This document shows positions 43,241-53,729 of a stretch of DNA of 64,000 nt, in pieces. The notes beneath the pieces were generated by a model. That model was not told the origin of the DNA. It worked only from the letters and a program-made list of their open reading frames with translations, and searched no databases. The DNA comes from Eustoma russellianum (taxonomy: Eukaryota; Streptophyta; Magnoliopsida; Gentianales; Gentianaceae). Location: the NCBI GenBank assembly GCA_036186865.1, contig AP025066.1:16898324-16962323 (forward strand), given 5' to 3'. The first letter of the stretch is position 1; the number at the start of each line of letters is the position of its first letter. A program made the translations under genes and the position numbers.

Positions 43241-46200
43241 ATAAATAGTGTGCTGCAAGATTCATATCTCAAAATTCATCAGCACGTGTGTGTGAATACT
43301 CAAAATCAAGGAGTGCAACACTCTAAGATGATAACCGCGGACATCGTGGGGAGCACCACCGATTTGAGTGAGAGTCCGTGATAACTCTTGACAATTAGTT
43401 TCAAGGATAAGTGTAGGATAAGCAGGCAAGAAATATAGAAGGCCAAAAAAAGCTTCCTGTGTTTCCACAAGCAAGCGAAAGGAAAGTGCTCCAATACATG
43501 CACCTGTAGAATCACGTAAGATGCCCCCCCCACCGTAAAATTTCTACCAACAGATGCATCCGTATTGAGTTTGAAGCGTCCAGATGGGGGAAGTATCCAA
43601 CGCATCACCATAGCCCGTTTGAACCACAACAGCGGAAATATACCCGCATGCTGCAGCTGCCGAGATCCTGTGGCAAGTTTGGTTCCGTCAATGGATTTAC
43701 CCCAGAGATACATATCGGATCAAATAGACACCATGATGGTATGTGGTGCACAAGGAGGGTCATCCCCGTAGGTGTGTGATGCATATGCCCGCCATATATT
43801 GTAGAGAATAATTCCCAGTTCCACAATACGAAATACTCTAGTGAGGGAAGTAGTCGTAGAACGTAACCACCATGTCATCAAATATGCCCAGACGACATAG
43901 TGCTGGAGAAAATGCCATCGAAAAAGGATGCGTAATAATCCCATATAAGAAGGATACACTGACAATGCAAAAATATATGCGAAATCTCTGCCGATGCCAC
44001 TTTACAGAAAGGACATTGCGTGGGTTTAATCTTTAAGAATGTACATAAATAATCCTGCAACGGCAAAGTTCTATGAAATATTCTCCATAAAAAGTGGCTG
44101 ATAACTGGACGTTGATGTTTACTCCAAATAAATTATGAGGACAAGAGAGAAGGGCGATGTGGCCTACAAACCTCATATGAAGAAGATATGATGAATTTAC
44201 CAGATGATGTCGGTGTCCATATCATCATGTCTCCATCCGCCTAGCTATGTGATATGCAAAAATCATGCTAACAACCAATGAGTTTCCAAATAGACGAGTC
44301 CGGTAGTCGTGGCCTATAATCTCCCCGAAGTCTATACTTGGCATGCATATATCGACTCCATAAATTATTGTGTTGATGGTAATGCCACCAAATGCGACAA
44401 AAATAAGCATCCTGCAAATGACGAAGATCACGAATGCCCTAACCACCTTCGGACCTGGGCGACTGTATCCGAGACCATGATACCCAGTGACGTTTTGGAC
44501 CCCAATAGAAATGAGCCATTTTTCGTTCAACAATGCAAATGACCGAGTTTGTCAAATCACCCGCTGCCATAATATGCAATGGTAAGGAGGAAAGTACATA
44601 CATCAAAAAGACTAACCGTCCTGCTTGTGATAATAGCCTGCCATGCCAACCACTTAAATGGCAGTCAATATGCTGCAAAAGTGTGGTGCAATAACGGGCT
44701 CTAGTAATTCCTGTATGTAATGTAGATCCCAAATACCGAAACGGAAGACCAAAAGAGCGTATGTCCAGCAATGTCTCAATTCTCTGTCTACGAACCAAGG
44801 ATACATTGGTTGAAGGTATAAACCGACTTTTATTGTAATTCACTTTTTGCCCGGAGGCCATCTCATGTTCTTTAGGAAAGTCTCGAAACACGGTGAGATT
44901 AGGAACTGTCCCTTGTAAAAAACCAATAAGTCATCTGCAAATGCAAGGTGAGAGATATGAAATGGTATTCAACCCAAACGAAATGGGTGAATCCGTCCAG
45001 CAGCAACATGGGCATTTAATCCGCATCTGAAACCTTCTGATGCTAATATAAAAAGCAGTGGGGAGAGTGGATCTCCTTGTTTAACTCCTCGCGTAGGACG
45101 AAAAAGACCACTTTGAACCCCTTTGATTAAAACAGATAACCGAGTACAAGCAAAATGATTAAAGATAAGCCGAATAAAAAAAAAGAAGAGAATCCAAAAC
45201 GGGCTAACAATACCTCCAAATATTCTCAATTTACTCTATCAAAAGCTTTCATCATATCCAAATTCAAACATAATTGATTTCCACCGGGATCCAGCATGTG
45301 AATTATCTTCTTGGCTAATAACACTTGCGATGATATGTCATAACCTTGTAGAAAGCCCGTTGTTCTGGAGATATTAACTTAGGCAGCAAAACATTTAGTC
45401 TGGTGGCAATAATCCGAGTGCATACTTTACTCAGAAATTTGACAAACATATCGGTCGGAAATCACTAAATGTGCGAGGTGCAGCACATTTGGGGATCAGA
45501 ACAAGCAACGAACTAGCCATAACAGTTGGTTGTGGAATACCCAAGAAGAACTCTTGGACTGCCATAACCAAATCATGCTGAATGATGACCCAACAAGCAC
45601 GAGATAATGTACCATGAAATCCGTCTGGGCCAGATGCACTTTGCGGATCCAAATGCCAAACAGCCGCCTTTATCTCTGACACTTGCGGCATGCATGTGAG
45701 GGATAGATTATCATCATATGTTACTAAAGAAGGATATGCTCCAGAATCTTCTCATATCCACCTGTGTTTTCCTTTGTGAATAAAGCCGTGTAGAAAGAAA
45801 TGACCTCTTGCTGTATAGCATGCTGTGTATCACATAAAACATCAGCAGAAGAATATATCTGTCGAATGTGAAGCTGGCAATGACGTCCTTTAACTATGGA
45901 ATGAAAATATTTGGTGTTCGCATCTCTATCTCGTACCAAGCCCAGACGAGCCTTTTGCTTCCAGAACTCGTACTCATAATTTGATGCTAATATATATTCT
46001 GCTTTGGCTTTATGATATTGTGTACAAAGAACATCCTTGGCATTTGTATCAAATGCTTGCTCCGTACGTCTCACAATCTCTTCAGTTTGCGCCAGGCGGT
46101 CAAAAATATTTCCGAAGATATTTTTGTTCCATTGTTGTATATCTTGTTTGAGGCGAGGTAATTTTCTGTAGAATCCATACATGCCGCCTTGTGTCGGATA

Positions 46201-46325
46201 TTTTGCTCAAGAGTCCTTGACGTAAGCATAAAAGTCTGGATGAGACAACCCAGCATCCAAGAAATGGAATGAGCATGGGCCAGGGACACAAGATAAGCTG
46301 CATATCAAAAGAAGGCGGAAGCTAC
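43241..46325 (-). pseudogene. LINE-7 ORF2, 5'-truncated
   Basis: It begins at the end of the endonuclease (46300, 'FHFLDAGLSH' in a shifted frame), continues 'GMYGFYRKLPRLKQDIQQWN', 'WKQKARLGLVRDRDANTKYF', 'VWHLDPQSASGPDGFHG', 'LLVLIPKCAAPRTFSDFRPI', 'RGVKQGDPLSPLLFILASEG', FADD near 44945, 'YNKSRFIPSTNVS', 'LPFRYLGSTLHTGITRARYC', zf-RVT (44060-43950, 'CPFCKVASAEISHIFLHC') and RNase H (43600-43262, 'GRFKLNTDASVGRN'). At least eight frameshifts or stops are present. The 5' end lies against a TA repeat at 46326. Confidence 0.85.
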
Positions 46326-46371
46326 ATATATATATATATATAACTTACGTGTCTGAATATGTCTGTGTGTG
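46326..46371. repeat. TA and TG repeat (insertion target)
   Basis: (TA)n at 46326-46342, then 'acttacgtgtctgaatatgt' and (TG)n. The last five bases (GTGTG, 46367-46371) are the left copy of the target duplication of the LTR retrotransposon. The repeat continues on the other side of that element at 50459. Confidence 0.85.
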
Positions 46372-47048
46372 TGATGCAAGCTTACAAGCGTAGGATCCAC
46401 TCTTCCACCTCCAACAACCTTTCCACAAGGGTTTAGGCACAAAGAAGTAAACTTCTCCTTGCTTCCGTTGTGTAGAAATCGCCGGCTTAAGCAATACCTT
46501 AGATTCAAGTGTGCGTTTGTAGGCAAACCTTCGATAGGCCCTCCTAGACGGTCACTTCAACCCTTGGCAATCACCCTCAATTTGCTCAAGATTGAGAGAT
46601 ATTAGCCTTGATTTTTAGTGCAAAATCAAGAAAACAAGGTTTCACCCTTTTGAGAGAGAAAACCAAAACTCAAATTTGATTCATAAAAATATGTCGTTGT
46701 TGTTGTTCTATGGCCAGCGGCCAATGTCAAATAAAAAGGCTGAAATTTTAGCCTAAAACAATCAAAAAGAAAGATAAACTCTATCCTAAAAATTCTATCA
46801 AAAGTTTGAAATGAGATAAATTAATAAGTCCCTAAAAACTATCTTGAAAATGACGTTTTTCTTGTCTCTCTGAGGTCATCTGATTGTTTTCATTAATTTG
46901 ATGACTTTGGGGATCAATTTTGATGTTTGGATAAACTTGGAGATATCTTGAAAAGGTGGTTGAGACTTTATCTTGCATTTGAATTCCAAAATTCCTTTGA
47001 ATTATCTTTCAAAAATTCCTCCATCTTTATCTTCCTTTGGCCGTATCA
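46372..47048 (-). mobile_element. Young LTR retrotransposon, 3' LTR (677 bp)
   Basis: It begins TGATGCAAGC and ends GGCCGTATCA on the plus strand. The partner at 49782-50458 has the same length, and I count four mismatches (about 99.4% identity). Both flanks carry GTGTG (46367-46371 and 50459-50463). In minus-strand sense this copy is the 3' LTR, because the polypurine tract lies next to it at 47049. Confidence 0.95.
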
Positions 47049-47062
47049 ATCCCTCCTTCCTG
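47049..47062 (-). promoter_or_regulatory. Polypurine tract
   Basis: The minus strand reads CAGGAAGGAGGGAT directly before the LTR start TGATACGG. One frame through it reads 'LRFGTNLFQEGG', which resembles the tail of Ty3/Gypsy polyproteins. That is a weak hint of the element's ancestry. Confidence 0.7.
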
Positions 47063-47082
47063 AAAAAGATTCGTCCCGAATC

Positions 47083-48066
47083 TTAACGTGTATGCCATGA
47101 GGGATAAAGATCCTGCAACAAAGATACAAGACACACATGTATGCACCCTTTCATCCTAAGATATTTAGGGTGAATAAGTAATGCAATGACAACACATGCA
47201 CTTAGCAACTCACAAAAACTGATTTGATCATGCATCCACAATAAGTAAGTCCTCTTCTTCACATGTTTTGGATGCACTAGGATCTGATTTTCAAATTTCA
47301 GTATAACCAATAAAAGCTCATAGTTATCATGCATTTGATTCTCACACAAGGTCAGCACATGAATGTCATATGATGTATCATGATGTAGTGACAAGAATGG
47401 CACGTTTGAAGTTGTGAGAAGTATAGTTTGAAGCTTTGATTCCTTTAAATCGGATTGTGTGCTAAGTGGGATAAACTCCTCTTTTTCATACAAATAAGTT
47501 TCATACTCATGAATGAACATAGGATTGTCATATACAATGTTATATGAATGCAATTCAGGTGTTTCAAATAACGTGGAATCATGTTCGTCACATTCAAGTA
47601 AGGAATTTTTGAAAACATGCCATTCATTCTTTTCTAAGTTATCATGCTCAAGTGCACTATCGCAATCACTTGAAAGCTCAGTTAAGACATCACTTGAATC
47701 ATCATTTATGGCATATGAATCAGTAGACAATGAATTAGTTATGCATGGAAATTCACGAGAGAAATCAGAATGTGTATCATCTACTTCATGCTTAACATTA
47801 TCAATGCATTGTAGCTCATCACAAAAAGCAGGAGTAGTAACATCTAATTCATGTAAATCGGAATGGGTTACATGTAAATCAAGCTCAACTACTTCATTAT
47901 TGTCATTAACGTTCAGTTCATTAGAAGTAGGGTTAGATTCGTGCAAGTTTTCAGTTTCTTCAGCTTGTAATGCAAGTAAAAGTGAATGACATTTTTTCAA
48001 GATGTAGTATGTTTCATCAGAACGTTTTTGCATCCCTTCTAGGATTTGATCAGTGGTACGCCACAT
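47083..48066 (-). CDS. Unknown acidic protein of the young LTR retrotransposon
   Basis: An intact 327-codon frame runs from ATG 48066 ('MWRTTDQILEGMQKRSDETY'). The first 40 residues could form a helix. Residues about 45-200 are very acidic (rich in D, E, S, N, H: 'DLHVTHSDLHELDV', 'INDDSSDVLTELSSDCDSAL'). The last 110 are hydrophobic with Cys/His. I recognise no gag, protease, RT, integrase or zinc knuckle. The codons are AT-rich like the rest of the element. Because the flanking LTRs are nearly identical, an open frame alone does not prove selection. The element must rely on enzymes of another family. It may be a structural or accessory protein; the function is unknown. Confidence 0.6.
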   Translation of the reverse strand: MWRTTDQILEGMQKRSDETYYILKKCHSLLLALQAEETENLHESNPTSNELNVNDNNEVVELDLHVTHSDLHELDVTTPAFCDELQCIDNVKHEVDDTHSDFSREFPCITNSLSTDSYAINDDSSDVLTELSSDCDSALEHDNLEKNEWHVFKNSLLECDEHDSTLFETPELHSYNIVYDNPMFIHEYETYLYEKEEFIPLSTQSDLKESKLQTILLTTSNVPFLSLHHDTSYDIHVLTLCENQMHDNYELLLVILKFENQILVHPKHVKKRTYLLWMHDQISFCELLSACVVIALLIHPKYLRMKGCIHVCLVSLLQDLYPSWHTR

Positions 48067-49765
48067 TGTGAACCACCTTGTTTCTTGATCAATCTGAGGC
48101 TAATAAATGTCAAAGAGAGCAACAAAGATAGGTGAATGCCAAGTCTCTTACAATATACCCGATATCGCAACTTAGTGCACAGTTCAACCCAAACTTGTTC
48201 AAAACCGGAACCAACCGACACTGGACCAAAACCAGCTGTTTTGACTGAAATTTGGAGGTCCAAATGATGTCAAAACAGTGCAAAAACATCGGCTGGACTG
48301 TGGTAAAAACAGCCCTCAAATTGCGACGAAAACGCCCAAAATTGGTCCGATTTACTCCCAACTTATTGCTGTACTATTGCAGCAAATTCCAGCATCTAAA
48401 AACGCCTCAAAACAGTAGAAAAACAGTTCCAAAACAGTAGAAATCAGCAGTTAAACTGGATGTCAAAACTCGCAACTTGCACCTTTTTCTCCAATGTATC
48501 ACCCAAATTTCAGCAACTAATAAGCAAAGGTATCAAGCCAAGAAGAAGACAATTTAACACACTTAACCTTCTACGAATCAAGAAAAAAAAGAGATCAAAA
48601 ATTATGTCAAAGGCTGAGCCAAAGAAAACTAAGGGTTGCCCTGGGCAATCTTTAGTTAACCTTAGCCTTATGCAAGTTGATTACAAAGTTGTTGATTTAA
48701 TTACAATAATCAAGTATCCAAGTGTCAAGACAATGAGATAGGGTATAATTTTGAAGCAGATGGGTACATAGAAGTGAATGCAATTTGACAACCAACTGGA
48801 GCTAACTTAGCAACTTGTGCTCAGATGCTTAGGAAATCTCTCTGATGTGTGAATTTTAGACAAGCAACCGATCACTATTTTTTTTTCTTCTTTGAATTCT
48901 AGGCCACTGCTAAACCAAGTGTCATTGCTGCAGGGGTTCCTTCATTATCACTCGGTTGGAAATCCTTCCAGGACAACATGTATCATTTTATATAGCTTAC
49001 AGCATTTCATATACTTTTTTTTTGACCCTTTTTGATTCAGTTTCGAATCTTGCCTTGGAAAATGTTTTACGTCGATATTTTGTGGCAAAAAAAGAAACAA
49101 ATGGTACCTCGGCTGTTTTGGTTAGATTTCGGCCAAGCAGCTTTTGTTTCCGAGATTAAGCCTTTTGTGTCTTGGTTTGGCTTGAAGATGATGTCTTGGA
49201 TACAAAAAAAATTGCAACGCAAACCAAGCAACAATGCAATCAAGTCACACAAGTCTAAAATCAACTAAAAGCTTCGTTAGCAACAAGATTTACGAGTGAT
49301 ACTAGGTAGCTATTTATCAATGGACTGGATTTATGTGATGTGGCTAAATATAAACCCTAACACAATGAACCCTATTGTTAAGTGTGTAAAGATGTCATCT
49401 TGAAAGGTTAATAGAAAATATTATGCACGGCCAATCTTGCGTGCACTGCCCTCAGCCAAAAAAACAACGGATGCCTTTTTTTTTTGAAATAAGTTGAATA
49501 TTACTTCGTGAGTCAAGTAACAAGAGAGAAAAAAGGAATCAAACAGAAAGTGGAGCAATGCTGATGCATGCGAATGGACAACTCAGTAGGGAAAAGAACC
49601 AAAAGACATGATCTTTTTGAATTAAGATGGCTGACTTTTGTTTTGTTTTTTTTTGGATGAATTTTCGGCTGATTTTTTTTTGAATGATGATGAAAAAAAA
49701 AGGAGAAAATTTCAGATTGAAGGAAAAAAAAACTACAGGATAGTTGGTGGAATTGAGTGACCTGA
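48067..49765 (-). other. Leader of the young LTR retrotransposon, non-coding
   Basis: About 1.7 kb lies between the PBS and the ORF. I see no conserved domain in any frame: the short frames (48252-48741 plus, 49513-49904 minus) are A/T-run translations. It contains several 'aaaacagtagaaa'-type short repeats near 48400-48440 and T-rich runs at 49640-49735. A packaging or dimerisation signal could be here, but nothing shows it. Confidence 0.5.
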
Positions 49766-49777
49766 GGCTCTGATACC
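49766..49777 (-). promoter_or_regulatory. Primer-binding site (tRNA-Met type)
   Basis: The minus strand reads GGTATCAGAGCC four bases after the end of the 5' LTR. It matches 12 bases of the initiator tRNA-Met primer site. Confidence 0.85.
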
Positions 49778-49781
49778 GAAT

Positions 49782-50458
49782 TGATGCAAGCTGACAAGCG
49801 TAGGATCCACTCTTCCACCTCCAACAACCTTTCCACAAGGGTTTAGGCACAAAGAAGTAAACTTCTCCTTGCTTTCGTTGTGTAGAAATCGCCGGCTTAA
49901 GCAATACCTTAGATTCAAGTGTGCGTTTGTAGGCAAACCTTCGATAGGCCCTCCTAGACGGTCACTTCAACCCTTGGCAATCACCCTCAATTTGCTCAAG
50001 ATTGAGAGATATTAGCCTTGATTTTTAGTGCAAAATCAAGAAAACAAGGTTTCACCCTTTTGAGAGAGAAAACCAAAACTCAAATTTGATTCATAAAAAT
50101 ATGTCGTTGTTGTTGTTCTATGGCCAGCGACCAATGTCAAATAAAAAGGCTGAAATTTTAGCCTAAAACAATCAAAAAGAAAGATAAACTCTATCCTAAA
50201 AATTCTATCAAAAGTTTGAAATGAGATAAATTAATAAGTCCCTAAAAACTATCTTGAAAATGACGTTTTTCTTGTCTCTCTGAGGTCATCTGATTGTTTT
50301 CATTAACTTGATGACTTTGGGGATCAATTTTGATGTTTGGATAAACTTGGAGATATCTTGAAAAGGTGGTTGAGACTTTATCTTGCATTTGAATTCCAAA
50401 ATTCCTTTGAATTATCTTTCAAAAATTCCTCCATCTTTATCTTCCTTTGGCCGTATCA
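49782..50458 (-). mobile_element. Young LTR retrotransposon, 5' LTR (677 bp)
   Basis: This is the same sequence as 46372-47048 except for four substitutions (in the blocks 'ctgacaagcg', 'gctttcgttg', 'gccagcgacc' and 'cattaacttg'). It is followed by the right copy of the GTGTG target duplication at 50459-50463. In minus-strand sense it drives the element. Confidence 0.95.
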
Positions 50459-50503
50459 GTGTGTGTGTGTCTATATGTATATATATGTGTGTGTTTACAT
50501 ATG
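50459..50503. repeat. (TG)n/(TA)n microsatellite
   Basis: This is a continuation of the repeat at 46326-46371, before the 5' end of LINE-8. Confidence 0.9.
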
Positions 50504-52640
50504 TATGCATGGCAAAGGCTTTTGACCGAGTTTGTTGGACTTATCTCGAACATCTTCTCAAGAAAATGGGCTTTCATTCACGTCTAATACGTATCCTCTT
50601 AAATAATCTGGCTGCTACAAGATGTTTAGTACTCATAAATGGCAAGCCAGCTGGCTATTTTTCAGTATCTCGTGGGTAAAACAAGGTGATCCTCTCTCGC
50701 CTCTATTATTTAGTTTAGCTTCAGAAGGATTTTCACGTGGTCTTAATTCTCTTATGAGAGACAAAGTTATTCGAGGTTTTAATGAGGGATGGGTTCCAGC
50801 GGTCACTCATTTGGGCTTTACAGATGATTTGGTAATATTTCTCAATGGCACTATTAGTAACTTGCATCAATTCAGACGATTTTTGGATGTTTATCAACTA
50901 GCCTCGGTACAACTAGCGAATTTGTAGAAAAGCCAGGTGGTTGTTGGGGAGGGCGTCCCAAGGATGCGCGTCTCACAAAATTTAGGTATGCGTTTGACTA
51001 CACCCCCGATCAAATATTTGGGTTCCTATTTATACAAAGGAATAAATCGTGCAGCCTACTGTACATCATTGATTGATCATGTTGATGCCACTCTTAATTC
51101 ATGGTCTTCTAAGCTTCTTTCCATGACTGGACGAATTATATTAATTAGGCATGTATTATGCAGTATGCCCATCCATATTATCGCTAGCTCTAGACTGCCA
51201 AAAAGTGTATTGCATACTTTAAACCATAAAATGTCAATTTTTTTATGGAACGGATGCCATCATTGGAAATCTTGGGATTCAATTTGTAAACCAAAAGAGC
51301 AGGGAGGTTTGGACATTCGCAATCTCTTTTTAGTCCAGCGAGCTTATGATTATTTATTGTGATGAAAATATTGTCAATCTCAGTCGTTGTGGGCAAAATA
51401 CATGAGAGCTAAGTATGGCCGTCGTTCTAAAGTATATGCACATATTTATGATTCAGCTACATGGAAGAGAATTTGTCAAATTCATCCTCAGATGCTTCTT
51501 CACGTGGAACATACCTCGGACGGACCAAACTGGCCAGCCGAATCATCAGGCCAGTTTACACTCAAATCAGCGTACAATCTGCTTGTCCCAAATATACTTC
51601 TTTGGATTTTTCAAAACATATCTGGTGGACGACATTACCATTAAGGACAAGGGTTTTCCTTTGGAAATTATGGATGCACTCACTGCCTTTACAAGAAAAT
51701 TTATGCAGTTGGCAATCTATATTTCCAACGTAATGTTCTTTCTGCCGGATGTATTTGGATGTTCAGCATTACATTTTCCTGAGTTGCCCTGCGATACACT
51801 CAATCTGGCAGGAAATAGCTATTGTGTTTTCTGGCCCGATGCCACACCATTCCACAATTCGCGCATACTATCTAAGATGGTGGCAAAATTCATCATCACA
51901 AGATATGCTCGACCAATTGCGCTCAGTGATGCCATCATTGGTCATATGTGTCATTTAGAAAGAGTATGCACCAATAAGATTTGGTTATGCCATTTTTTCA
52001 CATAATCGCCTATATGAGAGGATCAGAGATCATATACATTCTTGGCGTACAGCCACACAGGGACCGAAATTCTCACAGCCTATACCATATTTGATAGCGC
52101 GGCATTTCTCTCCACCTATTCGTTTTTGTAGGCCACGGGTTGTACATTGGCTTCTACCACCCATAGGCAAACTCAAACTAAATGTTGACGCAATAGTTGG
52201 ACACAAAAATGCAGATGCAGGGGCGGTGTTACGGAATCATCGAGGAGAATTCGTTTCAGCTATATGTTTTTATTTACCATCGAATACACCGCTCAGGGGC
52301 GATCTTATGGCTATCCAATATACGCTTATTTATTATTCAAGGGATTATGACAAACTGATCATCGAGACGGATTGTCGCTCATTACTACAACATTTATCCG
52401 AAGCAGCCAAATTCACAGGACTATATGGAGCAGCTCTGCAGAGAACTATCCAGTTTTTGATTTTAAATGACTCATCTTTGCAATACTGTCCTAGGGAAGT
52501 AAATGCAGCGGCACATTTATTGTCACGACATGGACTACGAACCACTGGAGCGAAAGTATACTCCACTCTATCATCCTTACCTTGCAAAGTTCGTAGTGTT
52601 GTTCGATTGGATGCTTCAGTCCCCACCTTACAACACTGAT
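50504..52640 (+). pseudogene. LINE-8 ORF2, 5'-truncated at the RT palm
   Basis: It starts exactly at the RT motif 'MAKAFDRVCWTYLEHLLKKM'. It goes on with 'VKQGDPLSPLLFSLASEGFS', 'THLGFTDDLVIFLNGT' (FADD changed to FTDD; both Asp kept), a stop at 50926, 'PIKYLGSYLYKGINRAAYCT', 'LDIRNLFLVQRAYDY', a stop at 51360, zf-RVT in shifting frames (51580-51800) and RNase H (52091-52639), which is open for 182 codons with 'IGKLKLNVDAIVGHKNADAG', 'IIETDCRSLLQHLSEA', 'CPREVNAAAHLLSRHG'. At least four frame changes. Confidence 0.85.
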
Positions 52641-53546
52641 TTGCAAGTCTCCTGAAGGGTTGGCGAATGGTATCAAGGGTTGCCTATGCCGTACTGGCAT
52701 AGACAACGTTGGTATGTTCTCTTTGGCAATCACATATTTTACTGTATCCCCATCTTATTTTTGCTTGATATAACCTGCCTTAACTTTTTGCACATGCTGA
52801 GGAATATACATATTTGTCTCTGGTCGCTGCATTTTAGCCATGCTCATGCCACAGCGTATAACACCAAAAAGGATGGCGAGAATTTTCGATTGTTGCCTGT
52901 GTCCTTTTCTGGACAAAGGCAACTGGGTATGTTGTTTGCATTTCAATTATTTTGGTTGCGCTTTATATCGGATGGAGTATATATATGCTAATGTTTCTAA
53001 CAATAATACTAAGGACAATTGTCGATGCTCTTTGGATGAGGCAATCCACAATGGCATGGGGACGGATGGAACGCCGCTTCATTCATCTCATTGTTGCCTG
53101 TGTTGTTCCCGAATCCAGGCAATGACGGTATATATAGAAGTTTCATTATATATCTTTTAAGTTATTTTGTATATCGCTTACATTTTCTCTCAATCACGTG
53201 ACATATGCATTTCTGGTGGAGCACAATGGTGGAGGATACTGACAGAGAATAGCTTCACATGGCGGATTTCATTACTGAGCCTTCTCCAACGAATATTTTG
53301 TGGTCGGTCACTATTCAAGACTTCAAGTTGCTGCTGTTATATTTTTCATTTACATTGTTGTTTCTTAAATCGCTGTTTCAGTTATTTGTTTAGTTGGATA
53401 TTTTTGCATTTACATTTTTGCATTCATTTACTCGTTTTCTTTTGTGGGAGAGTCTCCTGCAATAAATGTAACCACGGTATTCCTCCGCCACAAGTGAGGG
53501 CTTACTATTATTTATAAAATCTCAGACGGTACAGCCCGTCCTTCAC

Positions 53547-53549
<3 letters not shown>
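52641..53549 (+). other. LINE-8 3' UTR and 3' end (subfamily A)
   Basis: Three GTTGCC-type hairpins are visible: 52679-52707 (11 of 12 pairs, followed by 'gttggtatg'), 52892-52923 (12 of 13 pairs, loop ttttct, followed by 'tgggtatg') and 53094-53122 (7 bp). The end carries 'gggagagtctcc' (53447-53458), the terminal motif 'CCTCCGCCACAAGTGAGGGC' (53483-53502), 'tataaaat' and a hairpin GACGG/CCGTC at 53525-53540 before the (TA)n tail. No gene is present. Confidence 0.7.

Positions 53550-53633
<84 letters not shown>
53550..53633. repeat. (TA)n(TG)n microsatellite between LINE-8 and LINE-9
   Basis: About 25 TA units followed by about 16 TG units. The 3' end of LINE-8 and the 5' end of LINE-9 meet here, in the same orientation. 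Confidence 0.95.
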
Positions 53634-53635
<2 letters not shown>

Positions 53636-53729
53636 TATATGGTTGGTCCGATCTTCCGATCCTCCTACGGCGGCTTCTTCTCAACCCGCCGCAAAACCGC
53701 CTAACACCCTCCGCCCTTCGGTGGTCACA
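53634..53729 (+). promoter_or_regulatory. LINE-9 5' UTR
   Basis: About 95 bp of GC-rich, Pro/Ala-coding-like sequence precedes the ORF1 ATG. The in-frame extension through the microsatellite ('MCVCVC...') is an artefact of the TG repeat. The 5' UTR is shorter than in LINE-6, so LINE-9 may lack a little at its 5' end. Confidence 0.45.

Noticed and set aside
47083..48066. A host gene for the 327-aa acidic protein
   Set aside because: It lies between near-identical LTRs with PBS, polypurine tract and target duplication, so it belongs to the retrotransposon.
53598..53633. TG repeat as telomeric or CRISPR-like repeat
   Set aside because: It is a simple dinucleotide run without spacers or telomere units.
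53598..53729. N-terminal Cys-Val repeat extension of LINE-9 ORF1
   Set aside because: It comes from the (TG)n microsatellite upstream of the element. Comparison with LINE-6 puts the start at the ATG at 53730.
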